Assembly (NCBI GenBank): GCA_045629005.1
Contig: JAZQQJ010000045.1
Span: 1-6,578, forward strand
Direction: 5' to 3'
From: RGIG3528 sp045629005
GTDB lineage: Bacteria; Bacillota; Clostridia; Lachnospirales; Lachnospiraceae
Length of the DNA: 6,578 nt
Part shown: piece by piece, positions 1-5,588 of the stretch
How the letters are laid out: each line of letters opens with the position of its first letter
How positions within the stretch are numbered: the first letter of the stretch is position 1
Position numbers and translations under genes: made by a program
The notes under the pieces: generated by a model
The model's database searches: none
Seen by the model: the letters and a program-made list of their open reading frames with translations, nothing else
What the model was told of the DNA's origin: nothing

Positions 1-621
1 TTCAACAATATCTTTTCGGTTATATTTCTTTCCAACGCGAAGCAGCTCGGAATATGCCTCGAATACATGAAGAAGCGTGTTCATCGTTCTGTCGGCCATA
101 ACTCCGTTCTCTGAAAGTTTATCATTCGGGACACATGTGAACCCGGCGCTCTGCGCTTCTTTGTATCCGTACCGGTCTTTACATTTCGTTTCAATTATTC
201 TGTGCAGTTCGCACGCAATCCCGAGCGCTTCTTCATCACCAAACGCATCGAAATAGCTTGAAAGAGCATATATGGCAAACGCCTGATTATATGTATGTTT
301 TGTCGTATCAAGAGGATTGCCTTTGTAGTCAAGAGACCAGAACACACCGCCGTTTTCTTTGTCAATGCACTTGTCTCTGAGAAATAAATAGGCATGTTCG
401 GCGTAACCCTTCAGTTCTTCGTTTCCAAGCATCATATAGGCGTTTGAAAAGAACCAAAGAATGCGGCTGTTCAATATGCATCCTTTTTCCTCTTCCGGTA
501 AAATCTTGAGCCCGGCGTCCATATAGCCGTAGAAGCCGCCGTTTTCTTCGTCCTTCATCCTTTCCCAAAAAGGAATCAGCTTTCTTTCCAGATGATTTTT
601 AAATTCGTCATATATTTTCAT
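1..621 (-). CDS. AGE-family epimerase, cellobiose 2-epimerase-like (N-terminal part, truncated by window edge)
   Basis: The frame reads 207 codons without a stop from an ATG at 621 to the left edge, so the C-terminal half (family length about 390-400 aa) is outside. The protein begins with a helix-rich segment (PFWERMKDEENGGFYGYMD, residues 17-35), then ILNSRILWFFSNAY (49-62), KHTYNQAFAIYALSSYF (108-124) and DRTMNTLLHVFEAYSELLRV ending near residue 195. These match the (alpha/alpha)6-barrel N-acylglucosamine 2-epimerase superfamily and especially cellobiose 2-epimerases, which turn the reducing-end glucose of cello- or manno-oligosaccharides into mannose or back. Arg53 in the NSR motif corresponds to a conserved active-site arginine; the catalytic histidines known in this family lie in the missing half. 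No signal peptide is seen, so it is cytoplasmic. A weak GGCGGTG ribosome site lies upstream. It is preceded by its own promoter and by the terminator of the araC-type gene, so it is probably a separate transcription unit. N-acylglucosamine or mannose epimerase activity is less likely but not excluded. Confidence 0.88.
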   Translation of the reverse strand, partial: MKIYDEFKNHLERKLIPFWERMKDEENGGFYGYMDAGLKILPEEEKGCILNSRILWFFSNAYMMLGNEELKGYAEHAYLFLRDKCIDKENGGVFWSLDYKGNPLDTTKHTYNQAFAIYALSSYFDAFGDEEALGIACELHRIIETKCKDRYGYKEAQSAGFTCVPNDKLSENGVMADRTMNTLLHVFEAYSELLRVGKKYNRKDIVE

Positions 622-652
622 AAGTATTCACCGCCGTAATATGTATTATCGA

Positions 653-675
653 TTTAGCTTGATTTTTAGCTTGAT
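653..675. repeat. Tandem 11-bp direct repeat in the epimerase leader
   Basis: TTTAGCTTGAT occurs at 653-663 and again at 665-675, a period of 12 bp. It lies between the predicted transcription start near 751 and the epimerase start codon at 621, so it would be in the untranslated leader (read there as ATCAAGCTAAA). Its function is unknown; it may be chance in AT-rich DNA or a protein-binding site. Confidence 0.4.
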
Positions 676-757
676 ATTTGTTAAATAAAGCATGATTTTA
701 ATTGTTTCTTCATTGCTTTTGTACACATTCGCCAATATCCATTCCTTCTTTTTGTGC

Positions 758-786
758 ATTATATACATAAAAAAACCGACGTTCAA
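758..786 (-). promoter_or_regulatory. Sigma-A-type promoter for the AGE-family epimerase
   Basis: On the minus strand TTGAAC (786-781) is followed by exactly 17 nt and then a perfect TATAAT (763-758). Transcription would begin near 751 and give a leader of about 130 nt before the epimerase ATG at 621. The -35 box matches the TTGACA consensus at four of six positions, which leaves room for an activator. A long inverted repeat ends 6 nt upstream of the -35 box. Confidence 0.75.
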
Positions 787-792
787 CACATA

Positions 793-833
793 ATTACCTA
801 AAATTAAGCTAATTTTGCATAATTTTAGGTAAT
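793..833. promoter_or_regulatory. Perfect 14-bp inverted repeat, probable regulator-binding site upstream of the epimerase promoter
   Basis: ATTACCTAAAATTA (793-806) is repeated in inverse as TAATTTTAGGTAAT (820-833), all 14 positions complementary, with a 13-nt spacer. The centres of the two arms are 27 bp apart. The centre of the repeat is about 62 bp upstream of the predicted start of the epimerase transcript, and the near arm abuts the -35 box, a position typical of transcription activators. No T-run follows on either strand, so a terminator is unlikely. The neighbouring AraC-family protein is the obvious candidate to bind here, but that is inference. Confidence 0.65.
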
Positions 834-926
834 CAAATTAACTAAATCGTTTTACCATGCCAACATTATGATGAATTTCTCATAAGTAAGCTCGCAGTCA
901 GCCGATATGATAGTCGTTATTCGCAC

Positions 927-969
927 AAAAAAACGCAACCGTAGGAGAAATATGTCTGCCACGGCTGCG
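927..969 (-). terminator. Rho-independent terminator of the AraC-family regulator gene
   Basis: Read on the minus strand, CGCAGCCGT (969-961) pairs with ACGGTTGCG (942-934), including one G-U pair, and is followed at once by seven T (933-927). Two further inner pairs can extend the stem to about 11 bp. It starts 5 nt after the stop codon of the regulator, and it separates that gene from the epimerase downstream. Confidence 0.85.
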
Positions 970-974
970 AACCT

Positions 975-1832
975 TTAGTGCATGTCAGTATATTGAAGAA
1001 GATTTTTTCTGTATTGACTCGGTGATATACCGGTTATCTTCTTAAACGTCTTAAAGAAATATGCATAACTTGAAAATCCAAGAGTATCGCTTACCTGCGA
1101 TACCGTATATCCTTCGCCAAGATACTCCTGCGCCTTTGCTATGCGCTGTATGACGATGTAATGTCCTACCGATGTATGCGTATGTTTAGCAAACAGTCGG
1201 GAGATATAATCCTTGTTCAGATAAAAATGTGCTTCGATATCCGTCAGGGATATATTGCTTTCTATGTGTTCATTTATATAGGCTATTATTTCGCTTACGG
1301 TTTTTTGTGATTTCGTAACCGGTATACCCGAATCGGCTGCGTTGCTCCGGGCGTGATGTACCGCTTCCTCAATTAGTGCCAGCAGATTAAGAAATTCTGC
1401 CGTACTCCTCAGATCTTTTTTCGGAGTATCCGTTATCACCTTCTGCATGGTTTCGGTAATCATGTCCAATTGCTTTTCAGAGAGCGTTAACAATGTCGGG
1501 TTTGCCGATTGTTTCAAGCATTCTGTAAGTTCAAGACTTTTGAAAACAACATCTTCAAGCCACTTGGTATCCAAATTCAGAATGTACCGCTCATAACGTA
1601 CATTTTTTTCATGATACAGCTGATGTACGCAGAACGGCGGAATCAGAATAAGTGTTCCGCGAGGTATTTTTGAGACGGTTGTATTCAACAAAGCATCCGG
1701 GAGCTCAGTCAATGTAAGATATATCTCCGCTTTATTATGCGTATGCGCACCTACAGGATACTCCGTTGTTCCGTTCTTATAAAACAATTCATACGGCTCG
1801 TTAATAACATAATATGGATTCTTTTCTTTCAT
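975..1832 (-). CDS. AraC-family transcriptional regulator with N-terminal cupin sensor domain
   Basis: A 285-residue protein of the size usual for two-domain AraC sugar regulators. The N-terminal cupin domain shows HTHNKAEIY (30-38) and PPFCVH (65-70), the histidine/glutamate pattern of the AraC ligand-binding barrel. The C-terminal domain (about 178-277) holds two helix-turn-helix units: ISLTDIEAHFYLNKDYISRL (194-213) and YTVSQVSDTLGFSSYAYFFK (242-261), followed by the family signature FKKITGISPSQYRK. It probably binds DNA in the cytoplasm in response to a sugar or glycoside. The ATG at 1832 is preferred over an in-frame TTG at 1853, because the GAAAGGAAAAAGAG purine stretch lies between the two and can serve only the ATG, and no ribosome site precedes the TTG. 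The gene is transcribed divergently from the dehydrogenase operon, which it most likely controls together with itself; it may also act on the epimerase promoter. It is followed by its own terminator. Confidence 0.93.
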   Translation of the reverse strand: MKEKNPYYVINEPYELFYKNGTTEYPVGAHTHNKAEIYLTLTELPDALLNTTVSKIPRGTLILIPPFCVHQLYHEKNVRYERYILNLDTKWLEDVVFKSLELTECLKQSANPTLLTLSEKQLDMITETMQKVITDTPKKDLRSTAEFLNLLALIEEAVHHARSNAADSGIPVTKSQKTVSEIIAYINEHIESNISLTDIEAHFYLNKDYISRLFAKHTHTSVGHYIVIQRIAKAQEYLGEGYTVSQVSDTLGFSSYAYFFKTFKKITGISPSQYRKNLLQYTDMH

Positions 1833-1875
1833 CCTGACTCTTTTTCCTTTCAAGGTATGGTCGTTAAATTACATA

Positions 1876-1904
1876 TTTTCAGTATTATATGTACATATTA
1901 TAAT
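1876..1904 (+). promoter_or_regulatory. Probable promoter of the dehydrogenase/TIM-barrel operon
   Basis: TTTTCA (1876-1881, four of six -35 matches), 17 nt, then a perfect TATAAT (1899-1904) on the plus strand; transcription would start near 1911. A second possible -10, TACAAT at 1919-1924, has no good -35. On the minus strand TATAAT also occurs at 1902-1897 and 1889-1884 and could serve the divergent regulator gene, but without a clear -35. The region is so AT-rich that -10-like matches are expected by chance, so the exact choice is uncertain. Confidence 0.45.
1883..1902. repeat. Palindrome in the divergent promoter region
   Basis: A 12-bp perfect palindrome, ATATGTACATAT (1887-1898), sits in a longer imperfect one at 1883-1902 with a single mismatched pair (1886/1899). 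It overlaps the spacer and -10 box of the predicted operon promoter, and the -10-like boxes on the other strand. The location fits an operator acting on both divergent genes, but self-complementary AT-rich runs are common. Confidence 0.45.
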
Positions 1905-1912
1905 TTCTTTTT

Positions 1913-1945
1913 GTATTTTACAATATTGATACAAAGTATTTTACA
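1913..1945. promoter_or_regulatory. Direct repeats GTATTTTACA, 23-bp period, candidate regulator sites
   Basis: GTATTTTACA occurs at 1913-1922 and identically at 1936-1945, both in the same orientation and about two helical turns apart. AraC-family proteins often bind such direct repeats. The pair lies between the palindrome and the ribosome site of the first dehydrogenase gene, so it is downstream of the preferred promoter or overlaps the alternative -10 at 1919-1924. Binding is inferred only from position and spacing. Confidence 0.4.
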
Positions 1946-1951
1946 TCTTTG

Positions 1952-1957
1952 AAGGAG
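1952..1957 (+). promoter_or_regulatory. Strong ribosome binding site of the first dehydrogenase gene
   Basis: AAGGAG lies 8 nt before the ATG at 1966 and supports this start for the first gene of the operon. Confidence 0.8.
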
Positions 1958-1965
1958 AGCAATTT

Positions 1966-2982
1966 ATGCGTGTGGGGATTATCGGATGCGGCAATATTGC
2001 GCAAGTCCACGCCTATGCATTACAGCATATAGAATCTGTGGAAATAGCGGCTTTTTCAGACTGTAACCGGGACAAAGCACAAACAATGTCCGTAAAATAT
2101 ACCGATGGTAATGCAGCCGTTTTTTGCGATTATATCGAAATGCTGGAAAGCGTGAAGCCGGATGTGGTTCATATATGCACACCGCATTATTTACACGTGC
2201 CGATGGCCATTGAAGCGCTCAAACGTAACATATCGGTTTTTATAGAAAAGCCGCCTGCCATTTCAAAAAAGGAATTTGACTCCTTGTATTCAATCGCTTC
2301 GAACTCAAAAGGCCGCATAGGTTTCTGTTTTCAAAACAGGTACAATCCTTCAACACTCGAGCTTGACCGTATCGTAGTGCAGAAACATCTTGGCGAAGTT
2401 ATCGGAGCAAGAGCTTTTGTAACATGGAAACGAGACGCCCGGTACTATTCCGATGATTGGCACGGAAGCCTTGAAAAAGAAGGCGGCGGAGCCCTTATTA
2501 ATCAGGCAATTCACTCTTTGGATCTGCTCCTCAGATATCTCGGGACTCCGCAAACAGTTGAAGCATCAATGCAAAATCATCATTTAAAAGGCGTTGCAGA
2601 GGTTGAGGATACCATCGAAGCCTGGATGACGTTCGATAATGGAAAACGTGCATGCTTTTATGCAACAACAGCCTATATAACAGACGCGCCGACAATTTTG
2701 GAGCTTACCTTTGAGAATGGTCGCGCAACCTTAACAGGCAATATGATTCAAGTGCAGGAAAAAGATTTTCCGCCAAAAATCCTTCTATGTGAATCCACCG
2801 AAAAGGGAATCGGAAAAAGCTATTGGGGCAACGGGCATGTGGCATGTATAAAAGACTTTTACTCATGTCTGCAAACCGGACAAGACTTCAGGAATGATTG
2901 TAACGGCGTCCGCAACACGCTGTACACAACAATGCGAATATATGACAGTGCAAGAGAAAACGGGAAAGAGAGGAATCAGTAA
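1966..2982 (+). CDS. Gfo/Idh/MocA-family NAD(P)-dependent sugar dehydrogenase (first of two)
   Basis: A 338-residue cytoplasmic oxidoreductase of normal family length. The N-terminal Rossmann fold starts at residue 2 with VGIIGCGNIAQVH (GxGxxA, 3-15). Asp32 ends the second beta strand, which suggests preference for NAD(H). EKP at 94-96 carries the conserved lysine (Lys95). The C-terminal alpha/beta domain includes YYSDDWHG (160-167) and EGGGALINQAIHSLDLL (172-188). His183 is the probable catalytic histidine; the position four residues before it, usually Asp in inositol dehydrogenases, is Asn179. The family oxidises a sugar or cyclitol hydroxyl to a ketone or runs the reverse; the substrate cannot be read from the sequence. 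The gene is first in an operon: its stop codon overlaps the start of the second dehydrogenase by one base (TAATG). The two share the EGGGxLxNQxxHxLDLL block and are paralogues, so they may act on successive steps or form a mixed complex. Confidence 0.92.
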   Translation: MRVGIIGCGNIAQVHAYALQHIESVEIAAFSDCNRDKAQTMSVKYTDGNAAVFCDYIEMLESVKPDVVHICTPHYLHVPMAIEALKRNISVFIEKPPAISKKEFDSLYSIASNSKGRIGFCFQNRYNPSTLELDRIVVQKHLGEVIGARAFVTWKRDARYYSDDWHGSLEKEGGGALINQAIHSLDLLLRYLGTPQTVEASMQNHHLKGVAEVEDTIEAWMTFDNGKRACFYATTAYITDAPTILELTFENGRATLTGNMIQVQEKDFPPKILLCESTEKGIGKSYWGNGHVACIKDFYSCLQTGQDFRNDCNGVRNTLYTTMRIYDSARENGKERNQ

Positions 2983-4136
2983 TGAAACAGGTACGATTGG
3001 GTGTTATCGGAATCGGAGGTATGGGCACCAACCACGTTCAGAGTATTATACAGGGAAATGTCCCGAATATGATCATTTCAGCAGTAGCAGACATAAGGCA
3101 GTCAAGACTTGATTGGGCAAGGCAAAATCTCCCGGAGAACGTTGCGGTTTTTTCAGATGGCAAAGAGCTCATTGACTCCGGAATGTGCGATGCGGTTTTG
3201 ATAGCCACCCCGCATTATTTTCACCCCGAGTATGTTATCTACGCCCTCGAGCACGGTGTACACGCACTCAGCGAAAAACCTGCAGGTGTTTACACAAAGC
3301 AGGTTCGTGAAATGAATGCCGTGGCAGAAAAATCAGACAAAACCTTTGCCATTATGTTTAATCAGCGTACCAACTGCACCTATCGTAAGCTTCATGAAAT
3401 GATTGAAAGCGGCGAACTGGGCCGGATGAAAAGAATGAATTGGATTATTACGGACTGGTACCGCAATCAAAGCTACTATGACGCTGCCGGCTGGAAAGCA
3501 ACATGGGATGGTGAAGGAGGCGGCGTTCTTTTAAATCAGTGTCCGCATCAGCTCGATCTGTTACAATGGCTTTGCGGACTACCAGTTAAAGTCCGTGCCT
3601 TCTGCCATGAAGCCAAATGGCACAACATCGAAGTTGAAGACGATGTAACCGCCTATATGGAATTCGAAAACGGCGCCACGGGAGTTTTTGTCACCACCAC
3701 TGCCGATGCCCCCGGCACAAATCGTCTCGAACTGACCTTTGAAATGGGCAAAATCATTTGTGAATACGGAAAACTAACGTTCTACAAGCTCGACAAAAAC
3801 GAAAGGCTCCATTGCATGACCGAAAAAGAAGGCTTTAAGGCTCCCGAGGCAACCGAAATTCAGGTGGAAACCGATGGTATGAATGAACAACATATCGGTG
3901 TTCTCAAAGCATTTGCAAATCATATTCTTTACGGTGACCCATTGGTTGCCTCCGGCGTGGAAGGCATCCGTGGGTTGACGCTCTCCAATGCAATGTATCT
4001 TTCCTCCTGGCTAAACGAAACAGTAACCATTCCCTTTGATGAAGACCTCTTTCTTTCGGAGCTTAATAAGCGACGGGCAACTTCCAAAGCAAAGCAGGAT
4101 ACCGGCATCGTTTTTGACACTGCCGGAACATATTAA
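2982..4136 (+). CDS. Gfo/Idh/MocA-family NAD(P)-dependent sugar dehydrogenase (second of two)
   Basis: A 384-residue paralogue of the preceding gene. Its Rossmann fold begins RLGVIGIGGMGTNH (5-18, GxGGMG). Asp37 after the second strand points to NAD(H). SEKP at 97-100 gives the conserved Lys99. The second domain has the block TDWYRNQSYYDAAGWKATW (157-175), then GEGGGVLLNQCPHQLDLLQW (177-196) with probable catalytic His189 and again Asn (Asn185) instead of the usual Asp four residues earlier. It is about 46 residues longer than the first dehydrogenase, with a C-terminal part (EGIRGLTLSNAMYLSSWL, 324-341, and after) typical of larger sugar and glycoside oxidoreductases in the family. A GAGAGGAA ribosome site lies inside the end of the upstream gene, and the start overlaps its stop by one base, which indicates translational coupling. 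The TIM-barrel gene follows 23 nt later. Likely role: oxidation or reduction of a glycoside or keto-sugar as partner of the first dehydrogenase. The substrate is unknown. Confidence 0.93.
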   Translation: MKQVRLGVIGIGGMGTNHVQSIIQGNVPNMIISAVADIRQSRLDWARQNLPENVAVFSDGKELIDSGMCDAVLIATPHYFHPEYVIYALEHGVHALSEKPAGVYTKQVREMNAVAEKSDKTFAIMFNQRTNCTYRKLHEMIESGELGRMKRMNWIITDWYRNQSYYDAAGWKATWDGEGGGVLLNQCPHQLDLLQWLCGLPVKVRAFCHEAKWHNIEVEDDVTAYMEFENGATGVFVTTTADAPGTNRLELTFEMGKIICEYGKLTFYKLDKNERLHCMTEKEGFKAPEATEIQVETDGMNEQHIGVLKAFANHILYGDPLVASGVEGIRGLTLSNAMYLSSWLNETVTIPFDEDLFLSELNKRRATSKAKQDTGIVFDTAGTY

Positions 4137-4147
4137 TAAAACAGCAT

Positions 4148-4153
4148 GAGGTG
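4148..4153 (+). promoter_or_regulatory. Ribosome binding site that fixes the TIM-barrel start
   Basis: GAGGTG lies 6 nt before the ATG at 4160. An in-frame GTG at 4151 falls inside this site, so it is unlikely to be the start. Confidence 0.7.
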
Positions 4154-4159
4154 CAAGTA

Positions 4160-5014
4160 ATGAGTATAAAAGACAGAATAACAGGTTTTGCCGACGAGAT
4201 TGCAAACGAACTTGAAGTTCAGGTTGCCTCGGTAAAAAAGCTTGGAATATCACATATCGAAATGCGTGGTGTGGATGGTAATAATCTCATTTTTCACACC
4301 ACCGAAAAAGTAATGCAAATAAAAAAATATCTTGATGAAAACGGAATCTCACTTTCCGCACTAGGTTCTCCATTAGGAAAAATCGGAATCACGGAAGATT
4401 TTGAACCTCATTTCGAAAGCTTTAAAAGAGCTGTAGAGATAGCCCACCTGATGGAAACAGAAAACATCCGCATTTTCAGTTTTTACATTCCAAAAGACAG
4501 GCCTCTTAAAGAGTTTGAAAACGAAGTTTTCGAAAGGCTTGGAAGATTCTATGACTACGCAACAGCTAATGATGTTGTTCTTCTGCATGAAAACGAAAAG
4601 GGCATTTACGGCGAAAAAGCAATCGACTGTAAGAAAATACTGGACGCCTTCCACGGGAAGCACTTCAAAGCCATATTTGATTTTGCCAATTTTGTTCAGG
4701 TTCGGGACAATACGTTGGAAGGCTATAAGCTGTTAAAACCGTACATAGCTTATATCCACGTTAAAGATGCCATATGGGAAAACGGTGCTGTTGTTCCAGC
4801 CGGCACAGGCGACGGTAATGTGAAAGAAATCCTGAAGGATTTGAACCATTCCGGATTTAACGGTTATCTTTCCCTTGAACCGCACTTATCTGATTTCAGA
4901 GGATTTGCTTCGTTGGAAGGTACAGACAAAAAGACGCTGTTGACAGACGGCGAGAAGCTCAGCGGTTTTGAAGCCTTCGAGCTGGCTTATAATGCTCTTT
5001 CAGGCATTCTTTAA
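4160..5014 (+). CDS. Xylose isomerase-like TIM-barrel protein (sugar isomerase/epimerase family)
   Basis: A 284-residue protein of the AP-endonuclease-2/xylose-isomerase-like TIM-barrel family, which holds IolE, IolI, keto-sugar epimerases and lyases. Strands carrying the usual metal ligands are visible: VVLLHE (Glu144), AIFDFANF (Asp174), YIHVKDA (His200) and LSLEPHL (Glu240), the Glu-Asp-His-Glu set that binds Mn or a similar divalent metal. HIEMRG (32-37) near the N-terminus and PAGTGDGNV (213-221) are further family features. No signal peptide, so it should be cytoplasmic. It is the last gene of the operon with the two dehydrogenases. This supports a reaction on a keto-sugar or keto-glycoside: epimerisation, isomerisation or beta-elimination. 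Which of these it does cannot be decided from sequence. The many genome annotations as sugar phosphate isomerase are generic, and no phosphate-binding motif is evident. Start chosen at ATG 4160 because of the GAGGTG site just upstream. Confidence 0.92.
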   Translation: MSIKDRITGFADEIANELEVQVASVKKLGISHIEMRGVDGNNLIFHTTEKVMQIKKYLDENGISLSALGSPLGKIGITEDFEPHFESFKRAVEIAHLMETENIRIFSFYIPKDRPLKEFENEVFERLGRFYDYATANDVVLLHENEKGIYGEKAIDCKKILDAFHGKHFKAIFDFANFVQVRDNTLEGYKLLKPYIAYIHVKDAIWENGAVVPAGTGDGNVKEILKDLNHSGFNGYLSLEPHLSDFRGFASLEGTDKKTLLTDGEKLSGFEAFELAYNALSGIL

Positions 5015-5025
5015 AAATAAAACGT

Positions 5026-5053
5026 AAAAGACGTCCGCAAACGGACGTCTTTT
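5026..5053. terminator. Bidirectional rho-independent terminator between convergent operons
   Basis: A perfect 12-bp stem, AAAAGACGTCCG (5026-5037) with CGGACGTCTTTT (5042-5053), closes a 4-nt loop CAAA. The stem gives a T-run on each strand (TTTT on plus; TTTT followed by ACGTTTTATTTTT on minus). It starts 11 nt after the TIM-barrel stop and lies 29 nt from the stop of the Nudix gene on the other strand, so one hairpin can serve both. Confidence 0.92.
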
Positions 5054-5082
5054 CATTCAGTAATTTCTTTGTGTTCACGTAT

Positions 5083-5574
5083 TTATTGTCTTTCAATAAT
5101 GGTTTTTACAAGCTGCCAGGCGATTCCGCCTTCTCTGAGAAGTGACAATGCTTTTTCAAGCGGAACCCACTCCGCAGAATCCACCTCACCCGAAAGATCA
5201 AAATCCTTCTTTTTAACATAAGTCTTATATCCGAGCATCAGCATTTCTTTTTTAGCATACGGGTAACTGCTGATAAACTCCAGCTTTTCCACATCCTGGG
5301 AAATTTCTTCCTTTACCTCGCGGATGACTGTCTCTTCCGCAGACTCACCAAGCTTCATTACGCCTGCGACGCAGACATAGTTCGTTGTAGAAACGTAGTT
5401 CTGTCTAAGCAAAGCTATTTCGTTATATTCGTTTATAACCGCTGTAATGATGCTTGTTGTGAACATATCCCAAAGCGGAATGTTGCATGATTCGCAGAAA
5501 GGAATTATTCCTTCGTCCCCGATTTCCTTTCCGATAAGTTTTGACCCGCAGTGCGGACAATATGTAAAGCGCAT
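5083..5574 (-). CDS. Nudix hydrolase with N-terminal zinc ribbon (NudC-like)
   Basis: A 163-residue protein. Residues 6-30 hold a zinc ribbon, CPHC at 6-9 and CESC at 27-30. The Nudix box lies at 71-93: Gly71, then Glu77, then REVKEE (85-90), the Mg-binding helix that hydrolyses a nucleoside diphosphate linked to another group. The glycine that normally follows in the box is Ser92. The arrangement of zinc ribbon plus Nudix domain is that of NAD diphosphatase (NudC); SYPYAKKEMLMLGY (103-116) sits where NudC has SQPWPFP and is only partly similar, so the substrate may be NADH or another dinucleotide or nucleotide sugar. The whole protein is shorter than E. coli NudC (about 257 aa), lacking its N-terminal domain. 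A GAGAGGG ribosome site lies 7 nt before the ATG at 5574. The gene begins 14 nt after the stop of the alpha-galactosidase, so both are probably co-transcribed. The link to sugar metabolism is by position only. Confidence 0.9.
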   Translation of the reverse strand: MRFTYCPHCGSKLIGKEIGDEGIIPFCESCNIPLWDMFTTSIITAVINEYNEIALLRQNYVSTTNYVCVAGVMKLGESAEETVIREVKEEISQDVEKLEFISSYPYAKKEMLMLGYKTYVKKKDFDLSGEVDSAEWVPLEKALSLLREGGIAWQLVKTIIERQ

Positions 5575-5588
5575 AATTTACCCTCTCA

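Noticed and set aside
195..568. Two small minus-strand open frames at 195-395 and 362-568
   Set aside because: They lie in another frame of the epimerase gene, whose own frame is open and carries clear family motifs.
687..741. Short open frames in the epimerase leader (for example a 10-codon and a 15-codon ATG frame on the minus strand)
   Set aside because: The first has a purine run directly against its ATG with no spacing, the second has none at proper distance; the peptides show no regulatory codon run.
793..833. The long inverted repeat as a transcription terminator
   Set aside because: The stem is AT-rich and no T-run follows on either strand, while a proper terminator for the upstream gene already lies at 927-969.
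838..862. A cre-like (CcpA) site around the ACGATT sequence
   Set aside because: The conserved TG and CA ends of the cre consensus are missing.
1833..1853. TTG start at 1853 that would lengthen the AraC-family regulator by 7 residues
   Set aside because: No ribosome site precedes it. The purine-rich GAAAGGAAAAAGAG lies after it and before the ATG at 1832, and the added residues are not part of the cupin domain.
1737..1952. Plus-strand open frame of 71 codons crossing the regulator gene start
   Set aside because: It is antisense to the regulator and the promoter region, has low-complexity hydrophobic content from AT-rich DNA and no ribosome site.
4151..4159. GTG start at 4151 for the TIM-barrel gene
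   Set aside because: The GTG is part of the GAGGTG ribosome site, which is well spaced for the ATG at 4160.
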